In this document: one piece after another, positions 36,281 to 43,917 of the stretch | Layout of the letters: every line of letters starts with the position of its first letter | Numbering within the stretch: the first letter of the stretch is position 1 | Origin: Pseudomonas sp. 7P_10.2_Bac1 | Lineage (GTDB): Bacteria > Pseudomonadota > Gammaproteobacteria > Pseudomonadales > Pseudomonadaceae | Assembly: GCF_025465935.1 (NCBI RefSeq) | Contig: NZ_JANLNV010000094.1 | Coordinates: 175,512-239,511, forward strand | Reading direction: 5' to 3' | Length of the DNA: 64,000 nucleotides | Translations under genes and position numbers: made by a program | Notes under the pieces: generated by a model | Told to the model about the DNA's origin: nothing | What the model saw: the letters and a program-made list of their open reading frames with translations, nothing else | Databases searched by the model: none

Positions 36281-36897
36281 ATGCTTTCATCGCCCCAACC
36301 CAAAAGCCTGATCATTGACCTGGAGGTCGTCCCCGGCAAAGCCAATCAACCTGACCGCATTTTTATGGTTGGCGCCTTGCGTACCGACACGGAAGAAGAG
36401 TTTGAGCGTAAGGTCGACAAGGATTTATCCTCTGCCCTTGAGGCGCTAGATAGCTTGGGGTTGGGCGCCAATTTCGTACTTGGCCATAACATCATCGATC
36501 ATGACTTACCGATACTCCAAGCGCAAGCTGCGCACCTGGCTTTACACCAGTTACCGGTTATTGACACAAGCCGCTACTAGCTGAAAGCTGCCTCCGCCAA
36601 TGGAGCTTTCGATCCCAAGAGACTTGTCATTGGCTTATTAGAATCATGGCTGCTAAAACTCTTGTTGGTACATGTAACTTTTGGCGGAGAGTTGAGTTTG
36701 CAGCTATTTAGATAATGCGCGCAGGATTTACGTCTGCTGTAGCTGCTGAGAGTGGCTGGTGGAGGTGCGTAAAGTACAACTCGTTTGCAATCATGAAGTA
36801 CGTATTGCTCAACCATGACTTTCCTGATTTGCCCGCTGCCTTGAGCACTCTCATGGACGACATGCTGGCACTAAGCTATCTTCGCCTGCAAAATTAA
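36281..36897 (+). pseudogene. Relic of a DEDD 3'-5' exonuclease (possibly RecQ-like helicase N-terminus)
   Basis: The first 99 codons (36281-36580) encode the start of a DnaQ/DEDD exonuclease: LIIDLEVVPG gives the first D-x-E and GHNIIDHDLPIL the second motif. The frame then stops, well before the remaining acidic residues. The next 300 bases contain only short open pieces (for example one ending LALSYLRLQN at 36897). Similar N-terminal domains occur, as I recall, on large RecQ-type helicases of defence loci. The gene is truncated and probably inactive. Confidence 0.55.
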
Positions 36898-36941
36898 GCG
36901 CGGGCCGCGCGATGAGATGACTCAGCAAAGGGATGGGCGCG

Positions 36942-38090
36942 ATGATTTACCGATGCAATGGATGCAGTAAGACAACCTTTGAGACTTCATGCTCAGGTTG
37001 CTTGAATTCTGAGGTTTCGCCGTCTTCAGAGCTTGATGCATGGCACCTTACTCCGCTGGATCCTTCGTTTTATCCGGACTTCCAATATCGGTCCAAAGGG
37101 CTGATAAAAGACTTTCTCGGTAAAAAAAAGGAGCAAGCCCAGCTCAACGAGCTTCTGAGTAATGTGTTGAGAAAATACTCGGAGCTGAAGCAGCCCTATT
37201 TCACAAACTTCATCCACACCACTCGTCAAAGGAGAGGGAGTGATGAGGCAAAACAATCGGGCGAATACACCCAGCTAGACCTGTTCAGGGAGGTGTTGGT
37301 TCGCAAAGGCTTTGACGAGCTTGAAGGCTTGCCTTCTCTTTTGGACAAACTGCTGCAAACGACTGCGTTTAATTCTACCTACCGAGGGTTCGCGAGAGAG
37401 TTGTCTCGTCATATTCGAGCCAATCTTGCAGATACTTTGCGCTCCTGGATTGAAGAGGCCGGAACGACATTCAGGTCTGACTTGGCCTTGTTCTACTACT
37501 ACCTTTGGGAAAATAAAGTTGTCTTTCCTAATGTCCAATTCAATCCTCAGGCTGCCTCGACACCTGGTATACCGCTCCTTCCTTTACAGGCCTTACTCAA
37601 TAGTCTGGAACTCTGCGAGGATATCTATTACGACATTCTCGTTGAGCGGTTGGGTTCCCAGCTTGAGCATTTCAATCCGAACCAATTCATCACTATGTAC
37701 CTAGTGGATGCTATGGATGGATTTCAATTCGAAGCCTTTCTGGTCGAGATCTTCCGAACCATTGGCTACGACGTAAAAGAAACCAAAAAGACAGGTGATC
37801 AAGGCGCCGATCTTTTCGTCAACCGGTTTGGCAAAAACATGGTCATCCAGGCCAAGAATTATTCCGGTACTGTGGGTAACTCGGCGGTGCAACAAGCTAT
37901 TTCTGCAAAAGCGTTCTACGGATGTGACGAGGCGATGGTAGTCACCAACTCGTACTACTCAATATCAGCAAAAGAACTGGCCGACATGGCAGGCGTCAGG
38001 CTCATCGACCGCATTGGGCTTCAGAGTTATCTGGATGACTACAATCAGAAACTCATCGAGGTCTTTGAGGTTGAGGAAGAAAGCGCTTAG
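36942..38090 (+). CDS. Mrr-type restriction endonuclease with N-terminal zinc ribbon
   Basis: This 382-aa protein starts with a CxxC-x8-CxxC zinc ribbon (C5, C8, C17, C20) and ends with an Mrr catalytic domain. DGFQFEAFLVEIFRTIGY opens the domain; D290 in GDQGADLF and Q303-A-K305 in MVIQAKNYSG form the D...QxK active site; NSAVQQAISAK follows. Mrr enzymes cut modified or foreign DNA. ATG at 36942 has AAGGGA at 8 bases; the ATG at 36933 sits too close to it. Lying after the decayed exonuclease gene, it may be the surviving half of a two-gene defence system. Confidence 0.85.
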   Translation: MIYRCNGCSKTTFETSCSGCLNSEVSPSSELDAWHLTPLDPSFYPDFQYRSKGLIKDFLGKKKEQAQLNELLSNVLRKYSELKQPYFTNFIHTTRQRRGSDEAKQSGEYTQLDLFREVLVRKGFDELEGLPSLLDKLLQTTAFNSTYRGFARELSRHIRANLADTLRSWIEEAGTTFRSDLALFYYYLWENKVVFPNVQFNPQAASTPGIPLLPLQALLNSLELCEDIYYDILVERLGSQLEHFNPNQFITMYLVDAMDGFQFEAFLVEIFRTIGYDVKETKKTGDQGADLFVNRFGKNMVIQAKNYSGTVGNSAVQQAISAKAFYGCDEAMVVTNSYYSISAKELADMAGVRLIDRIGLQSYLDDYNQKLIEVFEVEEESA

Positions 38091-38170
38091 GCGTATCTGT
38101 TCTTCCAATCAACTACGAACGAGCCCCAACGCAGCAGGCTGCTTCATTGCAGCCTGCTGCAATCGCTTAC

Positions 38171-38206
38171 ATCCCCCTCACACCACCGCCGCCTCAACCA
38201 TCCTGA
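38171..38206. repeat. 36-bp direct repeat, copy 1
   Basis: Starts CATCCCCCTCACACCACCGC and is identical over 36 bases to 39192-39227, where it spans the stop codon and last codons of the MFS gene. The copies bound a segment of 985 bases. It is a candidate attachment-site duplication. Confidence 0.9.
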
Positions 38207-38307
38207 CGTTCGGCGACCCTGCCTTCGAATTCTGCTTCAGTCGATACCTAGCAATATTTCGCTCGCTGGGGGGTTATCATCCACGGGGTGTGGGGGTGCG
38301 AAAAGAC

Positions 38308-38440
38308 GTGTTACAGGTGTTACAGGTGTTACAGGTGTTACGAGTAACGTTAACCTATTGAATTTCTTGGGTTTTATTGCCGTTACACACCTCTAATCCA
38401 TCACATGCGTTGGGTGTTACAAGCCAAATAGGTGTTACAA
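38308..38440 (+). repeat. Iteron-like array, right copy
   Basis: Four phased 9-base units begin at 38308, 38317, 38326 and 38335 (GTGTTACAG three times, then GTGTTACGA). After an AT-rich gap, two more GTGTTACAA motifs lie at 38414 and 38432, 18 bases apart, as in the left copy. A shared TACCTAGCAATA string precedes both arrays (31147 and 38246). Confidence 0.8.
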
Positions 38441-38536
38441 ACCGTAGGCCGCAATCGGTCGGAAGCTGTCTTTCACCGCTCCACAGAAACACTCTCAACG
38501 TATCCTGCTAAAAGAAAACAATGAAAAGGAGTTCGA

Positions 38537-38944
38537 ATGAAAACTGATTGGCAACAAATACGAGAAATGATGAACACTGTCATCGATAGCTGTGAGCAGA
38601 TCGAGACGGCAGGATTCAATGAAGAACATCGCTCCGCGACCGTGGAAATCAAAGGCGTCAATTACTCCGTTCAGGAGTTTTTAATCAGTGCTTGGACGCT
38701 CCCGGAAAACATTCGCTACCAGATCATTCGTGAGCGTCATGAAGCTGGAAATAACCTTCCCTACGTTCCTGAAGCAGCCCGCATTCTTGTCTCCATGGCG
38801 CAGGCCTGTGCGGAATTGGTCGGAGCAGCCGACACGGCACCAGCTCAAAAAGCTATTGCAGGAATGAATCATTGGTACAAGGCCTACGCTGTACCGCATA
38901 TGACCACAGCCATCGGGCTGGCAAAAAAAGAATCTGACGCTTAG
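38537..38944 (+). CDS. Unknown 135-aa island protein
   Basis: This soluble, mostly helical protein has an excellent ribosome site (AAGGAG, 5 bases spacing). No domain is recognised; it is acidic in the first half (TDWQQIREMMNTVIDSCEQI) and contains two conserved-looking stretches, EFLISAWTLPENIRYQI and GMNHWYKAYAVPH. It lies inside the unit bounded by the 36-bp repeats and next to the iteron array, so it may be cargo or a control gene of that small element. Confidence 0.7.
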   Translation: MKTDWQQIREMMNTVIDSCEQIETAGFNEEHRSATVEIKGVNYSVQEFLISAWTLPENIRYQIIRERHEAGNNLPYVPEAARILVSMAQACAELVGAADTAPAQKAIAGMNHWYKAYAVPHMTTAIGLAKKESDA

Positions 38945-39112
38945 ATTCCATGGGCAATCACCCGGCGGAGGCGGATCTGTCATCTCCTGTACGAACGCCT
39001 GCTATGGGTAGTTTTCAGCCTCTCACCGCAGGCAGAAAACGGCCAAAAGCAGTCAGTCACGATAGCTGCGGTCGACCCAATACGAACTTTCTCGTAGACA
39101 ACTGTAGTGGTC

Positions 39113-39165
39113 TAATGAAACCGGACACTCTTTTAGGCGAGAATACTTGCCAAGGGCGGCATTTC
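39113..39165. mobile_element. IS3-like terminal sequence, solo relic
   Basis: TGTAGTGGTCTAATGAAACC followed by GGACACT resembles the terminal inverted repeat of IS3-family elements found in pseudomonads, as I recall them. No transposase and no partner end are present nearby, so this is only a scar. The CAGAAAACGGCCAAAAGCAG stretch just upstream is another sequence often seen in Pseudomonas intergenic DNA. Confidence 0.35.
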
Positions 39166-39191
39166 TACCACTTGCCGCCCCTCATCCCCCT

Positions 39192-39227
39192 CATCCCCCT
39201 CACACCACCGCCGCCTCAACCATCCTG
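39192..39227. repeat. 36-bp direct repeat, copy 2 (MFS gene tail)
   Basis: Identical to 38171-38206. This copy is in its native context: it includes the MFS stop codon and its last nine codons, so the element integrated without destroying the gene. Confidence 0.9.
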
Positions 39228-40366
39228 GAACGCCAGACAGAAGCCAACACCATCAGCAGCCCCAGACCCGCCATGGCCGCTCCGGCCAGGGAAATCGCCG
39301 GATAACCCAGGCCCGCATTGATCACCGCTCCGCCCAGCGCTGCGCCTATCGCGTTGCCAAAATTGAAGGCGCCAATGTTCACCGCAGAGGCAAGGTTGGG
39401 CGCGTCTTTGGCTGCTTCCATGACGCGCATCTGTAGCGGCGGCACCAGGGCGAAGCTGGCGATACCCCATATCAGGATGGCCAGTGCAGCAGGCACCTCC
39501 CAACGCATCAGCAGGGTGAACGCCAGCAAGACGAGAATCAGCACGCTTAGCGAGACGATCAAGGTGCGATCTATCGAGCGGTCGGCGGCCTTGCCGCCCC
39601 ACATATTGCCCAGCGTCAACCCCACTCCAAAAAGTACCAGCATGGCGGTGATGTAGGCGGTGGAACCATGGGTCTCGCTGCTGAGGATCGGCGCGATGTA
39701 AGTGAAGACGGTAAACATTGCGCTCGATCCGACGACGGTCAGGGCCAAGGCGCCCAGCACCGGGCCGCGCCCCAGTACTCGAATTTCGGCCATGACACCG
39801 GCGCTTTGCGGCGTCTTCAGGTTAGGCAGGGCGAACCACAGCGCGGCCATGGTCAACAAGCCGAGGCCAGTGATGCCCCAGAACGCGGTGCGCCAACCGA
39901 ACAGCTCACCAAACCAGGTGGCCAGCGGCACACCGCCGATGGTTGCCAGGGTCAGGCCCATGAACATCGCCGCAACCGCTCCGGCACGTTTTTCCGGAGC
40001 GACCACGCTGGCGGCGACGATGGAGCCAACACCAAAAAATGCACCATGGTTGAGTGAGGTCACCACCCTGGCGATCATGAGGCTGTAGTAATCGGTGGCC
40101 AGGGCTGACATCAGATTACCCAGGGTGAAAATCGCCATGAGCCCGATCAGCAGATAGCGCCGGGGAATTTTGCCGGTGGTCAGGGTCATCAGCGGTGCGC
40201 CGAGCAATACGCCCAGCGCATACGCACTGACCAGCAAACCGGCGGCAGGAATGGAAACGCCCAGATCCGCAGCGATACCCGGCAACATGCCCATGGGGGC
40301 GAATTCTGTGACGCCGATGCCAAAGGCTCCGATGGCGAGTGCTACAAGGGGTGGATTGATACGCAT
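39200..40366 (-). CDS. MFS exporter, DHA1 drug-efflux type
   Basis: This 388-aa inner-membrane protein has 12 predicted helices. Features of the AraJ/YdhP/Cmr-like subgroup: GVTEFAPMGMLPGIAADLGV in helix 1-2, LTTGKIPRRYLLIGLM in loop 2-3 and NHGAFFGVGSIVAASVV. Likely a drug or metabolite exporter. ATG at 40366 follows AAGGAG; the longer frame to 40717 is rejected because it runs through the divergent LysR gene. The neighbour LysR, 94 bases away, probably controls it. Confidence 0.87.
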   Translation of the reverse strand: MRINPPLVALAIGAFGIGVTEFAPMGMLPGIAADLGVSIPAAGLLVSAYALGVLLGAPLMTLTTGKIPRRYLLIGLMAIFTLGNLMSALATDYYSLMIARVVTSLNHGAFFGVGSIVAASVVAPEKRAGAVAAMFMGLTLATIGGVPLATWFGELFGWRTAFWGITGLGLLTMAALWFALPNLKTPQSAGVMAEIRVLGRGPVLGALALTVVGSSAMFTVFTYIAPILSSETHGSTAYITAMLVLFGVGLTLGNMWGGKAADRSIDRTLIVSLSVLILVLLAFTLLMRWEVPAALAILIWGIASFALVPPLQMRVMEAAKDAPNLASAVNIGAFNFGNAIGAALGGAVINAGLGYPAISLAGAAMAGLGLLMVLASVWRSRMVEAAVV

Positions 40367-40460
40367 GAAAGGCTCCTTATCTATGCCGCTAATGCTACGA
40401 TCCTGTCTTTTCAAGCGGTAGATGGCATTTTTGGCAATCACCTTTGCGCAGGAGGCACAA

Positions 40461-41354
40461 GTGGACTTCAACGGCAGGTCTGGTGAAATGAGCGTGTTCA
40501 CCACCGTGGCGCAGGAAGGCAGCCTGTCGGCCGCCGCGCGTGCACTGGGCCTGACACCCTCGGCAGTCAGTCGGATCATCGCGCGTACCGAGCAACGCCT
40601 TGGCACCCGCCTGCTGTTGCGCACCACCCGAGCGCTCACCTTCACTGCCGAGGGCGAAGCGTTCCTGCGCGGCGCCCGGCGTATCCTGGCCGACATGGAT
40701 GAAGTTGAAGAAGCCATCGCCGATCAAGGCGTACCCAGGGGGCGATTGCGGGTCAGTGCGGCCCTTGGCCATGGCCGGCTGGCCATCGTTCCCTTGGTTG
40801 CAGCATTCAGCGCCCGTTACCCGAACATCGTCGTCGACCTCACCCTCGGCGACGAAGTGGTCGACATTCTTGGCGGTCAGGCGGACGTCGCGATACGTTT
40901 TGGCCACCTGCCCGACAGCCCGCTGACCGCGCGCAGGATCGGCGACACCGGCCAGGTCGTGGTGGCATCGCCCGATTACCTGCAGCGCCACGGCATCCCC
41001 CAAGAGCCGGAAGACCTGTTGCAGCACAACTGCCTGCGCTTCAACTTCCGGCGTGCCGAGCCCAACTGGCCGTTTATCCGCGATGGAAAAGAGTTCTCCC
41101 TAAAGGTCAGCGGCAACATCGAATGCAGCAGTGGTGAAGCGCTGTCACAATTCGCGCGAGTAGGTGCCGGCATTGCACGTATCGGTGAGTTCAGCGTGAA
41201 CGAGGACCTGCAGCGCGGCGACTTGATTGCACTGCTGGAAGCCTGGAACCCCGGGGACCGCGAACCGATTCATGCGGTGTTCGTCGGTGGGGCGGCCATG
41301 CCGGCGCGAGTACGATTGTTCGTGGATTTCTTGCTGGAGCATCACCGGATATAA
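40461..41354 (+). CDS. LysR-family regulator divergent from the MFS exporter
   Basis: This 297-aa regulator has a helix-turn-helix (SVFTTVAQEGSLSAAARALG, residues about 10-60) and a substrate-binding domain of the DmlR/AaeR-like group (GRLRVSAALGHGRLAIVPLV). GTG at 40461 has an AGGAGG ribosome site at 5 bases and is preferred to ATG 40422, which has none. Divergent spacing of 94 bases predicts autoregulation and control of the exporter. Confidence 0.87.
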   Translation: MDFNGRSGEMSVFTTVAQEGSLSAAARALGLTPSAVSRIIARTEQRLGTRLLLRTTRALTFTAEGEAFLRGARRILADMDEVEEAIADQGVPRGRLRVSAALGHGRLAIVPLVAAFSARYPNIVVDLTLGDEVVDILGGQADVAIRFGHLPDSPLTARRIGDTGQVVVASPDYLQRHGIPQEPEDLLQHNCLRFNFRRAEPNWPFIRDGKEFSLKVSGNIECSSGEALSQFARVGAGIARIGEFSVNEDLQRGDLIALLEAWNPGDREPIHAVFVGGAAMPARVRLFVDFLLEHHRI

Positions 41355-41529
41355 GCGCAGGCGTGAGCCGGGTACTTGTGGCCGATTTCTGCCTGTCCCC
41401 AAGGGCCTTAGACAACCCGAATTCGGCTAAAGAAAACCCATGGATCAGCTTCTGATCCAGAACATCGTTTGCACCGTAATCTGCGGATGACTTTCTAGCG
41501 ACTCCTGTATTCTGCAAGCGTCTATCCAA

Positions 41530-41545
41530 ATCTGTGATCACAGAT
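41530..41545. promoter_or_regulatory. GntR operator ATCTGTGATCACAGAT (site 1)
   Basis: This perfect 16-bp palindrome lies 50 bases ahead of the GntR start. Its TGTGATCACA core recurs at 47453 and 48503, upstream of the two other transcription units of the cluster, so it is very probably the repressor's own site. Confidence 0.7.
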
Positions 41546-41594
41546 GCCGTTTTAACCTACCCCCAACGCCCCAATCCGCCTATAATCCCCGCCC

Positions 41595-42314
41595 ATGAAT
41601 CTATCCAAACTCGTGTCGCCCATGGTCCGCCAGACTCTCAGTGCGGACGTTTATTCTCAGCTTCGTGATCTGTTGATCAGTGGCCGGGTCATGCCCGGAG
41701 AGAAGCTGTCGCTCAGGTCCATTGCGGATGCGCTGGGCGTGAGTGTGATGCCGGTGCGTGAGGCGGTGCATCGGTTGGTGGCTGAGCAGGCGCTCGAGAT
41801 GTCGGCCAATCGCTTTATCCGGGTGCCGGTGTTGACGGTCAGCCAGTTTCGCGAGGTCACCAGTATTCGTTTGAATCTGGAAGGCCAGGCAGCGGCGCGG
41901 GCGGCGGAGTTGGTCAGCCCGCAGGCGCTGCAGGAGATAGAGGGTATTCATGAGGCTTTTTGCAAGGAGTTTGCCAAGAGCGCTCCGGATGAATCCCAAC
42001 TCATCGCGCTGAATAAAGAGCTGCATTTCGCTATTTATCAGCAGGCGGACATGCCCATCCTGCTGCGGATTGTTGAGTCCCTTTGGCTAAGAATCGGGCC
42101 GATCCTCAATTACGATCTGCGCTCGGGCACTGAGCGGGTGATTCAGCGGGTGCAAGCCAGCCACCATGCGGCAATGGTCGAGGCCTTGAGGGCGCGCGAT
42201 CCGGTGGCGGCGTGTGAGTCTTTGCAAAACGACATCAAGAGTGCCGCAGAATTTATTTTGAATACCGGTGCGCTGGTGGTGGCGGATGCCATCAAGGCTG
42301 TCGACGCGGATTAA
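41595..42314 (+). CDS. GntR-family repressor (FCD/FadR subclass)
   Basis: This 239-aa regulator has a GntR winged helix (VYSQLRDLLISGRVMPGEKL then LRSIADALGVSVMPVREAV) and an all-helical FCD ligand-binding domain with the metal/ligand residues expected in LNKELHFAIYQQ and SHHAAMVEAL. It faces the catabolic operon tail to tail. Shared TGTGATCACA sites indicate that it controls the dehydratase-BKACE cluster and itself. Confidence 0.9.
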   Translation: MNLSKLVSPMVRQTLSADVYSQLRDLLISGRVMPGEKLSLRSIADALGVSVMPVREAVHRLVAEQALEMSANRFIRVPVLTVSQFREVTSIRLNLEGQAAARAAELVSPQALQEIEGIHEAFCKEFAKSAPDESQLIALNKELHFAIYQQADMPILLRIVESLWLRIGPILNYDLRSGTERVIQRVQASHHAAMVEALRARDPVAACESLQNDIKSAAEFILNTGALVVADAIKAVDAD

Positions 42315-42329
42315 CCCGGCAGCAGAGGC

Positions 42330-42368
42330 AAAAAACGAGGCGGACTGAACAGTCCGCCTCGTTTTTTT
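42330..42368 (+). terminator. Bidirectional terminator between gntR and the UxaA-type gene
   Basis: AAACGAGGCGGACTGAACAGTCCGCCTCGTTT is a perfect 14-base-stem hairpin with A- and T-runs, serving the convergent genes on both strands. Confidence 0.95.
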
Positions 42369-42390
42369 ATGGGCGCTGACCTCTGGCGGC

Positions 42391-43917
42391 TTACATCTGT
42401 GCGCCGATCATCCAGGGCACGGTTTCTTCGTTGCCCACGCCCAGGGCTTCACTTTTCGATTGCTCGCCCGACGCGACACGAATAAGCATGTCGAAGATTT
42501 CCCGGCCCTTGGATTCAAGGGTGGCGTCCCCGTCCATAACGTCTCCGCAGTTGATGTCCATGTCATCCTGCATGCGGGTGAACATTTTGGTGTTGGTCGC
42601 CAGCTTGATGGACGGCGCAGGCTTGGCGCCAAAGCACGAACCCCGGCCGGTGGTGAAGGCCACCAGGTTGGCGCCGCTGGCGATCTGGCCAGTGGCACCC
42701 ATGGGGTCGTAACCCGGTGCATCCATAAACACCAGGCCGCGGGCGGTAATCGGCTCGGCGTAGCGGTACACGCCCATCAGCGCCGAGGAGCCGCTTTTTG
42801 CCACGGCGCCGAGGGATTTCTCAAGGATGGTGGTCAGGCCGCCCGCCTTGTTGCCCGGGGTGGGGTTGTTGTCGATGCTGCCTTTTTCCCGATCTGCGTA
42901 GTTCTCCCACCATTTGATGAGGTCGACGATGCCTTGGCCCACTTCACGGGTGGCCGCACGGCGCGTCAGCAGGTGCTCGGCCCCATAAATTTCTGGGGTT
43001 TCACTCAGGATGGCGGTGCCGCCTTGGGCGACCAGCAGGTCGACGGCCACTCCGAGGGCAGGGTTGGCGGTAATACCCGAGTAGCCGTCCGAACCGCCAC
43101 ATTGCAACGCGACGGTGAGATGCCTGGCAGGCACCGGCTCGCGCCGACAGGCGTTGGCAATCGGCAGCATGGCTTCCACGGCAGCGATTGCGGCATCGGC
43201 AGCCTTGCGCGTCCCGCCCGCATCCTGGATGACCACCGGCGCGATCAGCTTGCCAGTCTCGATGCCTTGCGCCATGAACAGCGCGCCCATTTGGTTGGCC
43301 TCGCAGCCCAGGCCGATGACCACCACGCCGGCGAAGTTGGCGTGCTTGATGAACCCGCCCAGGGTGCGCCGCAGTTGGTTCACCCCCTCGCCGTTGTGCT
43401 CGATGCAGCAACCAAAACTGTGGGTGATCGGCACCACGCCATCCACGTTCGGATAGGCATCGAGCACACCGTTTCTCGAGAAGTGTTCCACCACCATTTT
43501 GGTCACGGTAGCGGAGCAATTCACGGTGCTCACGACGCCAATGTAATTGCGCGTGGCCACCCGACCGTCCGCGCGCACAAACCCCTGGAAGGTCACCGGA
43601 TCGGCTGGTGGCGTGGCGATCCGCGCGTCTTCGCCGAATGCATAGTCACGCTCAAACGTGGCCATTTCCAGGTTGTGGGTGTGCACATAATCGCCGGGCT
43701 CGATGGGTTGCGTCGCAAAACCAATAATCTGGCCATAGCGCAACACTGGTTCACCCGTGTCGACGTGGGCCAGTGCGACCTTGTGCGCGGCGGGCACGTC
43801 ACTGCGCACCACGGTATCGTCGAACTCGGTGATCACCGTGCCTTCTGCGATCGGCGCACGGGCGATGGCCACGTTATCGCTGGGGTGAAGTTTTAGTACC
43901 AGAGACAGAGTCTTCAT
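42391..43917 (-). CDS. UxaA-family dehydratase (altronate/galactarate type)
   Basis: This 508-aa enzyme joins an N-terminal SAF domain (HPSDNVAIARAPIAEGTVI) to a UxaA/GarD catalytic region with metal-binding cysteines and histidines (SFGCCIEHNG, GLGCEANQMG, LQCGGSDGYSGITANPA). Family members dehydrate sugar acids such as altronate or galactarate. Its start overlaps the MFS gene stop by 4 bases. In the company of a BKACE enzyme and a 3-hydroxyacid dehydrogenase the real substrate may be a smaller hydroxy acid. Confidence 0.87.
   Translation of the reverse strand: MKTLSLVLKLHPSDNVAIARAPIAEGTVITEFDDTVVRSDVPAAHKVALAHVDTGEPVLRYGQIIGFATQPIEPGDYVHTHNLEMATFERDYAFGEDARIATPPADPVTFQGFVRADGRVATRNYIGVVSTVNCSATVTKMVVEHFSRNGVLDAYPNVDGVVPITHSFGCCIEHNGEGVNQLRRTLGGFIKHANFAGVVVIGLGCEANQMGALFMAQGIETGKLIAPVVIQDAGGTRKAADAAIAAVEAMLPIANACRREPVPARHLTVALQCGGSDGYSGITANPALGVAVDLLVAQGGTAILSETPEIYGAEHLLTRRAATREVGQGIVDLIKWWENYADREKGSIDNNPTPGNKAGGLTTILEKSLGAVAKSGSSALMGVYRYAEPITARGLVFMDAPGYDPMGATGQIASGANLVAFTTGRGSCFGAKPAPSIKLATNTKMFTRMQDDMDINCGDVMDGDATLESKGREIFDMLIRVASGEQSKSEALGVGNEETVPWMIGAQM

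Larger units (their letters stand above)
38091..38536. other. Island region with 36-bp repeat and right iteron array
   Basis: No gene is seen. A hairpin GCAGCAGGCTGC...GCAGCCTGCTGC at about 38131-38161 closes the mrr gene. A 36-bp copy of the neighbouring MFS gene's tail follows (38171-38206), then the iteron array from 38308. Confidence 0.6.

Noticed and set aside
38308..38343. Short repeats as a CRISPR array
   Set aside because: Units are 9 bases, contiguous, with no spacers and no cas genes; they are iteron-like.
30156..39191. tRNA-Arg(CCU) 3' end as attL with a matching attR
   Set aside because: I searched the right side for a copy of the tRNA tail (GAACCTGCCCTGGGACACCA) and found none; only the unrelated 36-bp repeat is present.
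39200..40717. 505-residue version of the MFS protein
   Set aside because: The extra 117 N-terminal residues are antisense to the LysR gene; ATG 40366 has a good ribosome site.
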